Shown here in pieces: positions 52,301-59,118 of a stretch of 64,000 bases of DNA; the first letter of the stretch is position 1; each line of letters starts with the position of its first letter. The position numbers and the translations under genes are program-made. The notes beneath the pieces are model-generated. The model had not been told where the DNA came from and did no database searches. It worked only from the letters and a program-made list of their open reading frames with translations. Source of the stretch: JAJYVT01 sp035534455 (GTDB lineage: Bacteria; Actinomycetota; Acidimicrobiia; Acidimicrobiales; RAAP-2); contig DATLRV010000038.1 of the NCBI GenBank assembly GCA_035534455.1, positions 1 through 64,000 of the forward strand, given 5' to 3'.

Positions 52301-53244
52301 ACACATACAAGGCAACGACGAACCTGAGCGGTGTCGCGACGTTCTCGACAGCAGTCAAGCCCGGCAAGTACACAGTGGCAGTCACGTCTCCCCTGTCCGG
52401 CGTGTCGCACCCATTGAGTGAGGGCCATGTCACAATTAAGACTGCAAAGCAGACATACACAGTGACCATGGCGACCCACACGGCGAGCGGCACGATCACG
52501 CTCGGCGCCGCGTCGGGATCGGCGGTGACAGTCACAGTGCGGGTCGACTCCGTGAGCTGTGCGAAGGTGACGATCGCCTCCGGGACAACGACAGGCGCAT
52601 ACACGTGTGTCGCCCTCCCAGGGTCCTACACGTTCACATTCAGCGCGACGGGCTACACATCGGCCACGCACTTGGTCACACTGAAGAGCAGCAATGCGAC
52701 GGAGACAGTCACCCTGAAAGTGCCCACCGCAAGCGGGGTCACCGTCACGCTGAGTGCCCCGGCCGGCGTTCCGGCCACATCCGTCAAGACAGTAACCATC
52801 ACCGTCACGGGGCCGAAGACGTACACCCAGAAGACGAACTCGAGTGGCGTCGCGGCCTTCTCTACGGCGATCGATCGAGGGACATACTCCGTCTCGTTCA
52901 CGCCGAAGCTCACCGGGGCGACCTCGGAGACGGCGGGTACGGTCGATATCGCGAGCACAACACAGACAATTCCCGAGACGATAAAAGCCAGCGCGGTGAC
53001 CGGAACCATCACGCTGGCGACAACGCCGACGAGCGCGGTCACAGTCGCGGTGAAGGTCGGCGCGGTGACCTGTACGACGGTTCACATCGCCAAGACAGTG
53101 ACGACGGGGACGTACACCTGCCACCTGCCGCCCGGGACCTACACGCTGGCGTTCACAGCGACCGGCGGTTACACGAAGAAGAAGACAGTCACCGGCGTGA
53201 GCGTGGCGGCGACAGGCACGACGACCAAGAACGTCACAGTCTGA
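46312..53244 (+). CDS. giant Ig-like / TM / carboxypeptidase-regulatory-repeat protein 3
   Basis: At 2310 residues this is the largest gene in the window. The N-terminus has two Ig-like domains (APGEVANASLSVTNLRDEP, RGRFALVLRNRSGQSQQVHL) and a membrane helix at about 288-310 (ALVIGLVVALWAAVAIVGI). A Ser/Thr/Gly/Lys linker (TGKSSTGSSSTGKKSTGKK) leads to roughly twenty beta domains of the carboxypeptidase-regulatory type (GSLSGTVTGPNGPVGGVSI, GSITGTVSDGTSGQPVGDV). The C-terminal half has more divergent, Thr-rich domains with paired cysteines and frequent ACA codons. GTG 46312 overlaps the preceding stop as GTGA. It ends 23 bp before the convergent zinc-ribbon gene. A surface fibre or receptor-binding role is inferred. 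Confidence 0.72.
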   Translation: MSVDEAGAEIMNGNGRKDPGPALDRAPLDATEAAPLPIDPRAAASISAPEIQVAPGEVANASLSVTNLRDEPCAFALSLSGLESGWYGLPERVGPLAPGEQTHVPFHLSLPRGYPPCALLLSVEARPLAAEGDGARRVLPGRRTAGAVAAPRNGAGTGTQEERRSSGRHDLQVLVGDGATISARVDPMDVVGGRRGRFALVLRNRSGQSQQVHLQAVVPDQKLEVDFRPESPLLLPGRQLHVTGRIRAHRQVSGEKKRHPFAVQVQGRGTPVTAEGSFTSRPWLPGWAFKALVIGLVVALWAAVAIVGIRALSNHLHRSAVAQSTLHQHHGNGSSSGTGSSSTGKSSTGSSSTGKKSTGKKSTGSGSGSTPSKTGSKPGVEVAGKVSGSAPGGVTVTLKPTSLVSTQVLGASGTSSGTLARAGVSYGRWPTALLAAAVRHRPGAAHTHGGHATRAPPKRATGAAQPEPMLVRALHHATQIPDGKVYGTQAAAAFFPGLVAAITPTLTTTTRPDGSFVFTGVAAPGTYLVSFTEPGYNTRKYIVQTSTGNNVTLDTALSPGTGSLSGTVTGPNGPVGGVSITVSDGSVTVTTVTPTTGKGVGTWSVSGLNTPDTYLVSASATGYGTQITSATLAASASLAGVNLKLEPGVGSITGTVSDGTSGQPVGDVTVTATDGSTTATATTSTVSPVGTYTLPNLAIPGTWTLTVSGQGWITQTQLVKLTGNSTVNASLTTSGANVVGVVSTSGSGLANVGLTLSNQTATFKTLSESVSPVGGFDFGQIPPGQYVLSATSFGYTTQSASVDVKAGETKTIDFTLPYVGQASVNTGTITGSVVNEFTGAPLPTVPVELDGKPTLQKTNGTGVYTINKVSPGLHEVTALGASQGFADAGVQVSVPEGATVTAPIISLPGLATISGVVLSAATGQPIPTPTVVLLNGTKPLGAPTTYASTSSGTYTIVDVPAGNYVLKVGPKTGTTLYDVSESSVSVAPGEALTDNISLTEGPTFQVKTYYQTTNGTLQPQPGVCVVVSRLTTTHGLVTPIAKLSTAQGGPVSFSALISADTYVATFALPSTTLSTAAACTSLTSAHTRATAPADEFVARPDNTAIYPAVLAPSHGNISVRLQFPYAIAGSGGSGVGITKDCPVRADTAVAATCTKVLPSYATATLPSVSVTGTTGYATQTNGTPGTPEITTVNLVPPPPGSTVWTYPTTGSVPKFVSTQVTLLVSDHAGQFETLKKVISLPGSGTSQLDELITAVPVPVNGTISPSTGVSVAVTPSALTPTNSTGVANNLSSTDHISAIEGTAGALKWSDPATGASGGAAQPGTYKITLSKPGYVSRTLSAVAIPLCTPGTCKGLTLPAATLTLQAQVTLVVIPKATTVPGTSLTLPKVTLYLGTGGHTAQVDQQTLVKTGATYKVTFTNALTPTAAGTYHFTITGPAIQTFTSGTLTLPSGGTLTVKPTLVDQGWLKGTVIGVLVPTNPTSTGASEVLSGATVTATSGTTCSSGATFSATTTNGTFLLVGTTGGLVPGTKYLLCASAAGFTTTASTLTSAVSKKNTANFTLTATKLSQQILLKGVGTGVIATVTATSAIGPTLSCTFTVGSTTPKTCSTATAKKTGAYTLFTFKIDPTTYSFTLAAPLYETTTLGPIPYTPGENPAIKTYTLTQQLVTVSGKVTVSATGRRSTNPIHTLPLTLTASTGKTYTTTTTSTGSYTFTTKVPVGSYSITVGDTYTTIAPISFSTGTTSKFVENFSVYAPSIPVQVTVTSKVAAASANGVTVKLAPANVGQATTACGTHKLLEKGLGSTESVVAVGSATSAIASFTSLVPDVYTVTFSGIGSGTDKPSPGTRKLVVCPSRATAPATTPAAASFTLGIGEISATVTLQTAPATLPQVKMSAGSGVKTSCTPVAGATTAASCTLHLLVNLTVTYTVTITASGYTSPPTTHVKLTAATPTKTLAAVTLSPNGVSGVKVNLKASSHPLVAAAVATATVTLKGAHNTYKATTNLSGVATFSTAVKPGKYTVAVTSPLSGVSHPLSEGHVTIKTAKQTYTVTMATHTASGTITLGAASGSAVTVTVRVDSVSCAKVTIASGTTTGAYTCVALPGSYTFTFSATGYTSATHLVTLKSSNATETVTLKVPTASGVTVTLSAPAGVPATSVKTVTITVTGPKTYTQKTNSSGVAAFSTAIDRGTYSVSFTPKLTGATSETAGTVDIASTTQTIPETIKASAVTGTITLATTPTSAVTVAVKVGAVTCTTVHIAKTVTTGTYTCHLPPGTYTLAFTATGGYTKKKTVTGVSVAATGTTTKNVTV

Positions 53245-53267
53245 GGCCCGCGCGCCTCGAGGTTGCC

Positions 53268-53708
53268 TCAGCCGAGCAGCACCACCAAGAGCACGATCGC
53301 GATCACCGCGGCGATGCCGAGCAGGACGTAGAGCCACAACCACGACCGGTGCTCTTCGAGGACCGGTTCGGGCTCGGGCAGGGGCGGCAGGAGCGGAGGC
53401 GGAGGCGGCGGGGGGGGCGGCGGCGGTGCGGGCCGCAGCTCCGAGCCGCACCTGATGCAGATGGTCCGGGCAAACGGGTTCGGCTCGTCGCACGCCGGGC
53501 AGTCGATCGTGGCCACGTCGACGCGCCCGGCCGTCCCCGGGAGACGCCGAAGGCCCACCGAGCCACCCTCGCCGCCGCCGACGACGCGCTCGCCGCGGCT
53601 CCAAAAGAGCGGGTAGTCGCACACGCGACAGAAGGCATCGGCCTCGCGTGACAACTCCTCGAGGTAGCTGACGGTGCCGCAAGTAGGGCACGTGATCTTG
53701 GTGCTCAC
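53268..53708 (-). CDS. double zinc-ribbon, tail-anchored membrane protein
   Basis: The 146-residue protein has two zinc ribbons: TCPTCGTVSYLEEL with FCRVCDYPLF, and IDCPACDEPNP with TICIRCGSEL. A run of 13 prolines and a Pro/Glu stretch come next, and it ends in a membrane helix (WLWLYVLLGIAAVIAIVLL). The ribbons would face the cytoplasm. GTG 53708 overlaps the tail-protein-I stop as GTGA, making it the last gene of the structural operon. Streptomyces CIS particles act from the cytoplasm and need a bitopic membrane protein for membrane contact; this gene is in a suitable place for such a role, which is inference. Confidence 0.7.
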   Translation of the reverse strand: MSTKITCPTCGTVSYLEELSREADAFCRVCDYPLFWSRGERVVGGGEGGSVGLRRLPGTAGRVDVATIDCPACDEPNPFARTICIRCGSELRPAPPPPPPPPPPPLLPPLPEPEPVLEEHRSWLWLYVLLGIAAVIAIVLLVVLLG

Positions 53709-54247
53709 GCCAGCATCCCTTCGGGCTCGGGCCACAGCGTCCTGCCGTCGACGACGATCTCGCAGTGCACGTTGGCCGGCACCTCGTCGGTCACGAGCTC
53801 CACGAAGTCATCGTCGCTCATCCAGCCGGTCGACTGCACCTCGACTCGCACGACCGCGTGAGGGGCGGGCACGCGCTGCTCCAGCGCCCGCCGTATCCCC
53901 CCGCTTTCTTCGACCGTCACCTCCCCACCGGTGACCGCGCGCAGCAGGATCTCGAGACCGCGGCTGGTCCCTCGCCACGCCAGCGCCTTCCCGCACTCGC
54001 GGACGAGGACGCGCTGGACGTCGTCGGGGAGCGACGGCTCGATCCAGTTGACGCCCAGCCACGACGCGAGCCACGAGAGCGCAGGGACGGGAGCCACCGT
54101 CGGGTCGACGATGTTGCCGATGTTGTCCGCTCCGTCGACGAGCGACGACGCCACCTCTTGGAACATCGACACGAACCGCACGAAAAGTTCGTCGTCCAGC
54201 ATGCCCATGGGCAGCTGCCCGAGCATCCAGTCGTTGCGCCGGGTCAT
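53705..54247 (-). CDS. baseplate tail protein I (gpI/Pvc12-like)
   Basis: The 180-residue protein matches the P2 gpI-type family used in eCIS baseplates: LPMGMLDDELFVRFVSMFQE, then FVPTVAPVPALSWLASWLG-type sequence (here DPTVAPVPALSWLASWLGVN), VLVRECGKALAWRGTSRGLE and LLRAVTGGEVTVEESGG. It would connect baseplate wedges to fibres. ATG 54247 overlaps the stop of baseplate J as ATGA. Confidence 0.85.
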   Translation of the reverse strand: MTRRNDWMLGQLPMGMLDDELFVRFVSMFQEVASSLVDGADNIGNIVDPTVAPVPALSWLASWLGVNWIEPSLPDDVQRVLVRECGKALAWRGTSRGLEILLRAVTGGEVTVEESGGIRRALEQRVPAPHAVVRVEVQSTGWMSDDDFVELVTDEVPANVHCEIVVDGRTLWPEPEGMLA

Positions 54248-56193
54248 CGAACCACCACGTGGTGGCGGGCGGACAAGAACAGCGACTCGCGGTCGAGGTG
54301 CACGAGCTCGCGTCCAGTGCCGTGGCGGGCGCCGGTCCGCAGGTCGTACTCGAAGAGGAGCACCTCCTCCACGCGCTCGACGCCCTCGACCGCCTGGAGC
54401 AGCTCGGCGAGCGTCGAGGCGTTCAGGTCGGCGTCGAACGGCCAGCCGTCCTCGGTGTTGCCGCCCTCGAGCGGGTCGAGGTAGCCAAAGAGGAGGTCGA
54501 GCGCGCGCTGGCGGACGAGCGCGAGGGGGCGGCCGGGCAGTGCCTGGATGAGGCCGGCCACGGAGATCCCCTGGTAGTAGGGGGTGCCGATGTCGACCGT
54601 CGCGCCGAGGAGCCGGCGTGGCTCGAGGTGCTCGGTGATCGCTTCCACGAGCGGGTCGGAGAGGGCGAAGTCGTCGATCCCGCGCTCGTCGGGGCGCGAG
54701 GTGAGGCGGGGCACGACGAGCAGGCGGACCGGCTCCCCCTCCTCGTGCGGCACGAGACACTTGACCCGGGCGACCTCCGAGGACGCCTCCATCGTCAGGC
54801 GCTCGAAGTCGCCGGCCGTCACCGCACGCTGGCCGGTTCGGAGGCTGAGCGGCCCGCGGATCTTGGCGTTGGCGGGAGTCTCCGCGTCGACCCCGCCGCT
54901 CGCAGGCTGGATGTTGCTCACCCGGTCGACGTAGGCGATCGTCGTCCGCAGCACCGAGAGGGTTCCGGCGCCCACGTCGCCTGCCGCGCCGCCGCCGTGG
55001 CGGTAGCGGTCCATCACGATCTCGGCGCCGTCGGGCGGAATCGCGCCGTGCTGGCGCACCGAGCCGTCGGCGTACCGCACCGCGGGGCCGAACACGACCG
55101 TTCCCGACCCGTCGTCGATCGTGTAGTGACGATCGAGCGGCCCCGACGCGGTGAAATCCGGCACCTCGATCCAGGTCTCCGATCGGTCGGCCGTGACGAC
55201 CCTCAGCGTCTCCCCCTCCCGACGTGCGAGCACCGGCGTGCGGGAGATGGTGAATGCCTGCCCGGGGCTGCCATCGCTCCTGCCGAGCTGCTCGGGGCCG
55301 ACGACGATCGCGTGCTCGGCGGCGACGGTGCCACCGAGGACGTCCGCGCGCAGGGTCCGGATGCGCGGGGACGTCTGGTAGCCCGGCTGGCCGACGCGCG
55401 GCGCCACGAGCCGTACGCGGAGCCAGTGGGCCCTCGTCCCACCGAGGGTGAGCGGCGTCGAGTGGCGCGGCAGGCGCAGCTCGACCTCGCCGTCGCGGTT
55501 GAGGCCGCCGGTCGTGTCGGACTGGACCGGGAGCGACGCCCAGGTCTCCCCCGTCCAGGCCTCCCACACGAGGGGCGGGTCCCGCGGGTCGACGCCGATG
55601 CCCTGGATCTCCGCTGCAATCGAGAGCCTCAGGACCGCGCCGGCAAGGCTCTGCTCGAACCCGACGTAGAAGGCGTCCCCCGGCGTCGGCGGGTCGGAGG
55701 TGAAGCACGTCACGTCGCTGCCCTCGAAGCGCAGGTCGTCCCAGACGTCGGTGTAGCGCTCCTCCGCCGACGACTCGGCAGTCTTGGCTGCCGTCAGGCC
55801 GAGCGGCGCGATCGCGAGGTCCTCGACCGTCGTGAACATGATGCTGGCGCCGCCGACGGCGTCCGCCGTGGCGACCACCGTCCCTGCGGGCACCACGACA
55901 GGCTGGTCGCGCACGGTGGAGAGCCAGAAGGTGAGGTCGGCACGAGCCACCGACGGCGGGAACGGCTGGATGCCGACGAGGTCGAGGAACTTCGTATAGA
56001 GCCGGTCGGGCACCTGGTTCAGCCGGAAGAGCACCATCTCGCTCATCCACGCGAAGAGCTCGATCAGGGCGACCCCGGGGTCCGACAGGTTGTGGTTCGT
56101 CCACTCCGGGCAGTACCTGGGGATCAGGCGCTTGGTCTCGTCGACGAGGTCCTGGAACCGCCGGTCGTCGAGCTCGGGTGCAGGAAGGGGCAT
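54244..56193 (-). CDS. baseplate J-like protein (Pvc11-like)
   Basis: The 649-residue protein is a wedge component of the contractile baseplate. The start MPLPAPELDDRRFQDLVDET, followed by PEWTNHNLSDPGVALIELFAW and NQVPDRLYTKFLDLVGI, is typical of the eCIS gpJ group. The central baseplate-J core shows GAEIVMDRYRHGGGAAGDVGA and AVTAGDFERLTMEASSEVARVKC. It overlaps the gp25 stop by one base (TGATG) and the next start by ATGA. Confidence 0.9.
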   Translation of the reverse strand: MPLPAPELDDRRFQDLVDETKRLIPRYCPEWTNHNLSDPGVALIELFAWMSEMVLFRLNQVPDRLYTKFLDLVGIQPFPPSVARADLTFWLSTVRDQPVVVPAGTVVATADAVGGASIMFTTVEDLAIAPLGLTAAKTAESSAEERYTDVWDDLRFEGSDVTCFTSDPPTPGDAFYVGFEQSLAGAVLRLSIAAEIQGIGVDPRDPPLVWEAWTGETWASLPVQSDTTGGLNRDGEVELRLPRHSTPLTLGGTRAHWLRVRLVAPRVGQPGYQTSPRIRTLRADVLGGTVAAEHAIVVGPEQLGRSDGSPGQAFTISRTPVLARREGETLRVVTADRSETWIEVPDFTASGPLDRHYTIDDGSGTVVFGPAVRYADGSVRQHGAIPPDGAEIVMDRYRHGGGAAGDVGAGTLSVLRTTIAYVDRVSNIQPASGGVDAETPANAKIRGPLSLRTGQRAVTAGDFERLTMEASSEVARVKCLVPHEEGEPVRLLVVPRLTSRPDERGIDDFALSDPLVEAITEHLEPRRLLGATVDIGTPYYQGISVAGLIQALPGRPLALVRQRALDLLFGYLDPLEGGNTEDGWPFDADLNASTLAELLQAVEGVERVEEVLLFEYDLRTGARHGTGRELVHLDRESLFLSARHHVVVR

Positions 56194-56690
56194 CAGGCCT
56201 GCTCTCTATCGGGTCGGTCGGTCACCGCGGGGGTGCCGCCCTCGTTGGACTCCCGCGGGATCACGTAGAAGGGATAGACGAGGTTGCGGCGGTCGTTCGT
56301 GGCGCGCATCTTGTACCGCAGGTGGATGCGCACGAGCGCCTGCTCGTCGTCATCGGGGACGACGCTCACCTCTTCCACGTCGACGCGGGGCTCCCACTGG
56401 GCGATCGCCTGGCGCACGGCCTCGGCCATGAGCCCGACCGTGTTCGCGTTGACTGGCTCGAAGAGAAGGTCCCAGATGCGGCACCCGAAGCCCGGGCGCA
56501 TCACGCGCTCGCCCGGCGCAGTCGAGAGGACCACGCGGATCGCGCTGTCGGTGCTCTCTCCGGCGTCCGCGAAGGCGATCGACCCGTTGGGGCCGATCGC
56601 GAGCGGGAAGCGGATGCCCTTCCCGACGAACGAGGGGTCGAGGTTGCCGGCGTTGCCTCGCCCGGGGGGGACGTGGTCGATAGGGGTCAT
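56193..56690 (-). CDS. gp25-like baseplate wedge protein (Pvc9-like)
   Basis: The 165-residue protein has the GPW/gp25 domain: SAIRVVLSTAPGERVMRPGF, then GCRIWDLLFEPVNANTVGLM and QWEPRVDVEEVSVVPDDDEQ. It helps trigger sheath contraction in related machines. ATG 56690 is used; a TTG at 56699 that overlaps the spike stop as TTGA is an alternative. The C-terminal 30 residues are a polar extension. Confidence 0.9.
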   Translation of the reverse strand: MTPIDHVPPGRGNAGNLDPSFVGKGIRFPLAIGPNGSIAFADAGESTDSAIRVVLSTAPGERVMRPGFGCRIWDLLFEPVNANTVGLMAEAVRQAIAQWEPRVDVEEVSVVPDDDEQALVRIHLRYKMRATNDRRNLVYPFYVIPRESNEGGTPAVTDRPDREQA

Positions 56691-56695
56691 CGCGC

Positions 56696-58468
56696 TCAAC
56701 CGCCGTTGATCGAGACGGGCGTCCCGCTGATCGTGACGACCGCTTCGGCCTGGACCTGGACGGAGGCCCCCGCGAGCTTGGTCATGGCCTGCGCCTCGAG
56801 TGTCAGGGTGCCGTCCGAGGAGATGACGATCTTCGGGGCGGTGAGCTCGAGCTGCTGTGTGGCCTGGATCTTGATTGTGCCCGCCTTGATCGACAGAGCG
56901 CCGGTGCCGCTCGCGACCGTGATCGTCGTCTGGCCTACGGTGAAGGTGAGCTCGTTGCCCTGCTTCACGGTGACGGTCGTCTTGTCGGCGCCGAGGTGCA
57001 CAATGTTCGCGCCGTCTGCCAACGCGAGCTCGATCGCCATGTCCTTTGTCTGGGTGCCGTCGAGGAACCTCACAGTGTGGCCGAGGCGTGACACGAGCTC
57101 GCGCTTGACCACCTTGCCCTCTGTGACTGTGATTGTCGGCATCGTGAGCGACTTGCCGTAGAGGCCGCCGATCACGACGGGCACGCGGGTGTCGCCGTCC
57201 TCGAACGCGACGAGCACCTCGTCGTCGACCTCGGGCAGGAAGACGTTCCCCCTCGAGCTACCGCCACCCATGGCGACGACCCTCGCCCACGCGCTCTCCT
57301 GTGTCGAGCTCATCCCCGGAAAGCGGAGCTTCACGCGGCCGATCTTTTCCGGGTCCTTGATGTTGGTCACGATCCCCGCCGTCACCCCGTAGTGGCCGAC
57401 GACGGAGCCCGCCGGGCCGAACCCGTTGGCGCTGCGGCTGTCCGCGAGACCCGCGGGGCGCCGGTCGCCGCTGCGGAACCGCGTGATGAACCCTCGGCGG
57501 GGCCGGTAGACGTGCTCGACCGCGGTCACCGGATAGGTGCCGCTCAGCGGCCCCGCCCCCGAGATTGTCACCTTCGCCCCGGGCGCCAGCCCCCCGTTCC
57601 CGACGGCGGTCCCCGTTGCCTCGACCGCCGCCGCGGCACGGAGGTCGAAGATCGCCTGGCTCAGCGTCGTCGCCTCGCTCGAGCTCCTCGCGCCGACGGC
57701 GGCGGTGACGAACGTGGCACTCCCGGTCGCGAGCCCCGCCAGCGTCGAGCTCGGGCTGATGCCGCTGGATGCGCTCGACGACGCACCTGTCACGGTCTGC
57801 TGCGCGACGTTGTCCCACCCGGAGACCGACACCTGCTCCGGGGCCGGCGTCGCGCGGGCCGAGAACGAAAGCAGATCGTCGCCGAGCGTGAGGCTGACTG
57901 TCCCCATCGTGCCGGCGAGCTCGTCGGGCTTGCCGATGTGGACCGTGCTCCCCTTGACGACCCAGTCCGCCCCCTCCCGGCGCGTGAGCTCGCCGAGCAG
58001 CCCCAGGTCCGTGTCGACCTGCAGGAGGTAGTCCAACTTCTGCGTCGTCCCCGACCACGACGCGCTGAGTGTGCTCTCCGTCGTGAGGAGCGAGCTGACC
58101 ATGTTGGAAATGGTGTCCTCGGTCCAGGTCTTCACCCGGGAGGTCAGTCCGAGCTTGTAGCTCTTGTCGTGGCCGACGAGCACGAGCTCGGGCTGCTCGC
58201 CTTCGCGCTGCTCGGACCCGACGCCGGTGACGGTCCCTGTGAACAGCGTCGGACTCCCGCCCGGACCGCCCACCTCCAGCGGGTCGTCGAGCGACACGGA
58301 GTTGGACGTCAGGAGCGCGTACCCCGGATCCGCAAAGCGCAGCGTCACCCGGGCCGGCACGTTCAGCGCGTGCTCGACGCGGAGCTCGAGAAGCGCGCCC
58401 TGCCATGTGGTGGCGAGCGGTGCGCCGTTGACCTTCACCTGGGGCGACAGGGTGATGGTGTCGGCCAT
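56696..58468 (-). CDS. VgrG-like spike protein (Pvc8-like)
   Basis: The 590-residue protein forms the central spike trimer. The gp27-like N-terminal part (LELRVEHALNVPARVTLRF, LFTGTVTGVGSEQREGEQPE) precedes the OB-fold segment AGIVTNIKDPEKIGRVKLRF and FLPEVDDEVLVAFEDGDTRVPVVIGG. The C-terminal 110 residues are short beta strands (TVTVKQGNELTFTVGQTTIT, then LELTAPKIVISSDGTLTLE), as in a triple-stranded beta helix. The terminal GTPVSINGG motif is typical. No PAAR tip gene lies beside it. The start overlaps the LysM stop by one base. Confidence 0.92.
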   Translation of the reverse strand: MADTITLSPQVKVNGAPLATTWQGALLELRVEHALNVPARVTLRFADPGYALLTSNSVSLDDPLEVGGPGGSPTLFTGTVTGVGSEQREGEQPELVLVGHDKSYKLGLTSRVKTWTEDTISNMVSSLLTTESTLSASWSGTTQKLDYLLQVDTDLGLLGELTRREGADWVVKGSTVHIGKPDELAGTMGTVSLTLGDDLLSFSARATPAPEQVSVSGWDNVAQQTVTGASSSASSGISPSSTLAGLATGSATFVTAAVGARSSSEATTLSQAIFDLRAAAAVEATGTAVGNGGLAPGAKVTISGAGPLSGTYPVTAVEHVYRPRRGFITRFRSGDRRPAGLADSRSANGFGPAGSVVGHYGVTAGIVTNIKDPEKIGRVKLRFPGMSSTQESAWARVVAMGGGSSRGNVFLPEVDDEVLVAFEDGDTRVPVVIGGLYGKSLTMPTITVTEGKVVKRELVSRLGHTVRFLDGTQTKDMAIELALADGANIVHLGADKTTVTVKQGNELTFTVGQTTITVASGTGALSIKAGTIKIQATQQLELTAPKIVISSDGTLTLEAQAMTKLAGASVQVQAEAVVTISGTPVSINGG

Positions 58469-59118
58469 CAGCTGGTCCCAGGGATCGCGAGCAGGCTGCC
58501 GGGACGCAGGGCGAGCGGGTCGGTGATGCCGTTGGCCTCGGCGATCGCGCGCCAGCGCGTCGCGTCGCCGAGGTGCATCGCGGCGATCCGGTCGAGCGTC
58601 TCACCCGGCTGGACGCGGTGCACGCGGTGTGGGCGCGGCGTGCCCGACGTGGGGTTCTGCGGCCCGAAGGCCAGTGTCTCCTTGTACTGGGTGAGCACGA
58701 CCGCGGCACGTGCCCGCAGCGGCGTCCCGTCGCGGCTGAAGTACTCGAAGGAGAGGTCGAGCGAGGAGACCACCGCCTTGAACGAGTGGAATGTCCCCCA
58801 GTGGAACTCGACCCACGGCGGCCGTGCGTTGTTGGTTGTCTGCGAAGTCCCCGGGAGCTGCGGGTCCACGTCCATCAACCCGACGATCTTGCCCGTGTAT
58901 GTGGTCACGGCCTTGCCCGTGTCGGTCGTGTCGAAAAAGAGCGTGAGGCGGAGCACACCTGACCCCGCGCCGGTGTAGCGCAGCGTCGGTACCCCACGGC
59001 CCGGAACCGCGTCGGCGGCCCAGCCGTTCGCCTGCGCGAGGACCAGATCGGAGGGGTTGAAGAGACACGGGATCTTTGTGCCGCGCTCGGTCTGAAGGAA
59101 CGCCTTCGTTGTCGACAT
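58468..59118 (-). CDS. LysM-domain tail adaptor (Pvc7-like)
   Basis: The 216-residue protein matches the eCIS tail protein that joins tube and spike. The N-terminal part has FLQTERGTKIPCLFNPSDLV, and the C-terminus has a LysM domain from HRVQPGETLDRIAAMHLGDA to RPGSLLAIPG. ATG 59118 is chosen because the family begins at this point and it overlaps the DUF4157 stop by one base. Confidence 0.9.
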   Translation of the reverse strand: MSTTKAFLQTERGTKIPCLFNPSDLVLAQANGWAADAVPGRGVPTLRYTGAGSGVLRLTLFFDTTDTGKAVTTYTGKIVGLMDVDPQLPGTSQTTNNARPPWVEFHWGTFHSFKAVVSSLDLSFEYFSRDGTPLRARAAVVLTQYKETLAFGPQNPTSGTPRPHRVHRVQPGETLDRIAAMHLGDATRWRAIAEANGITDPLALRPGSLLAIPGTS

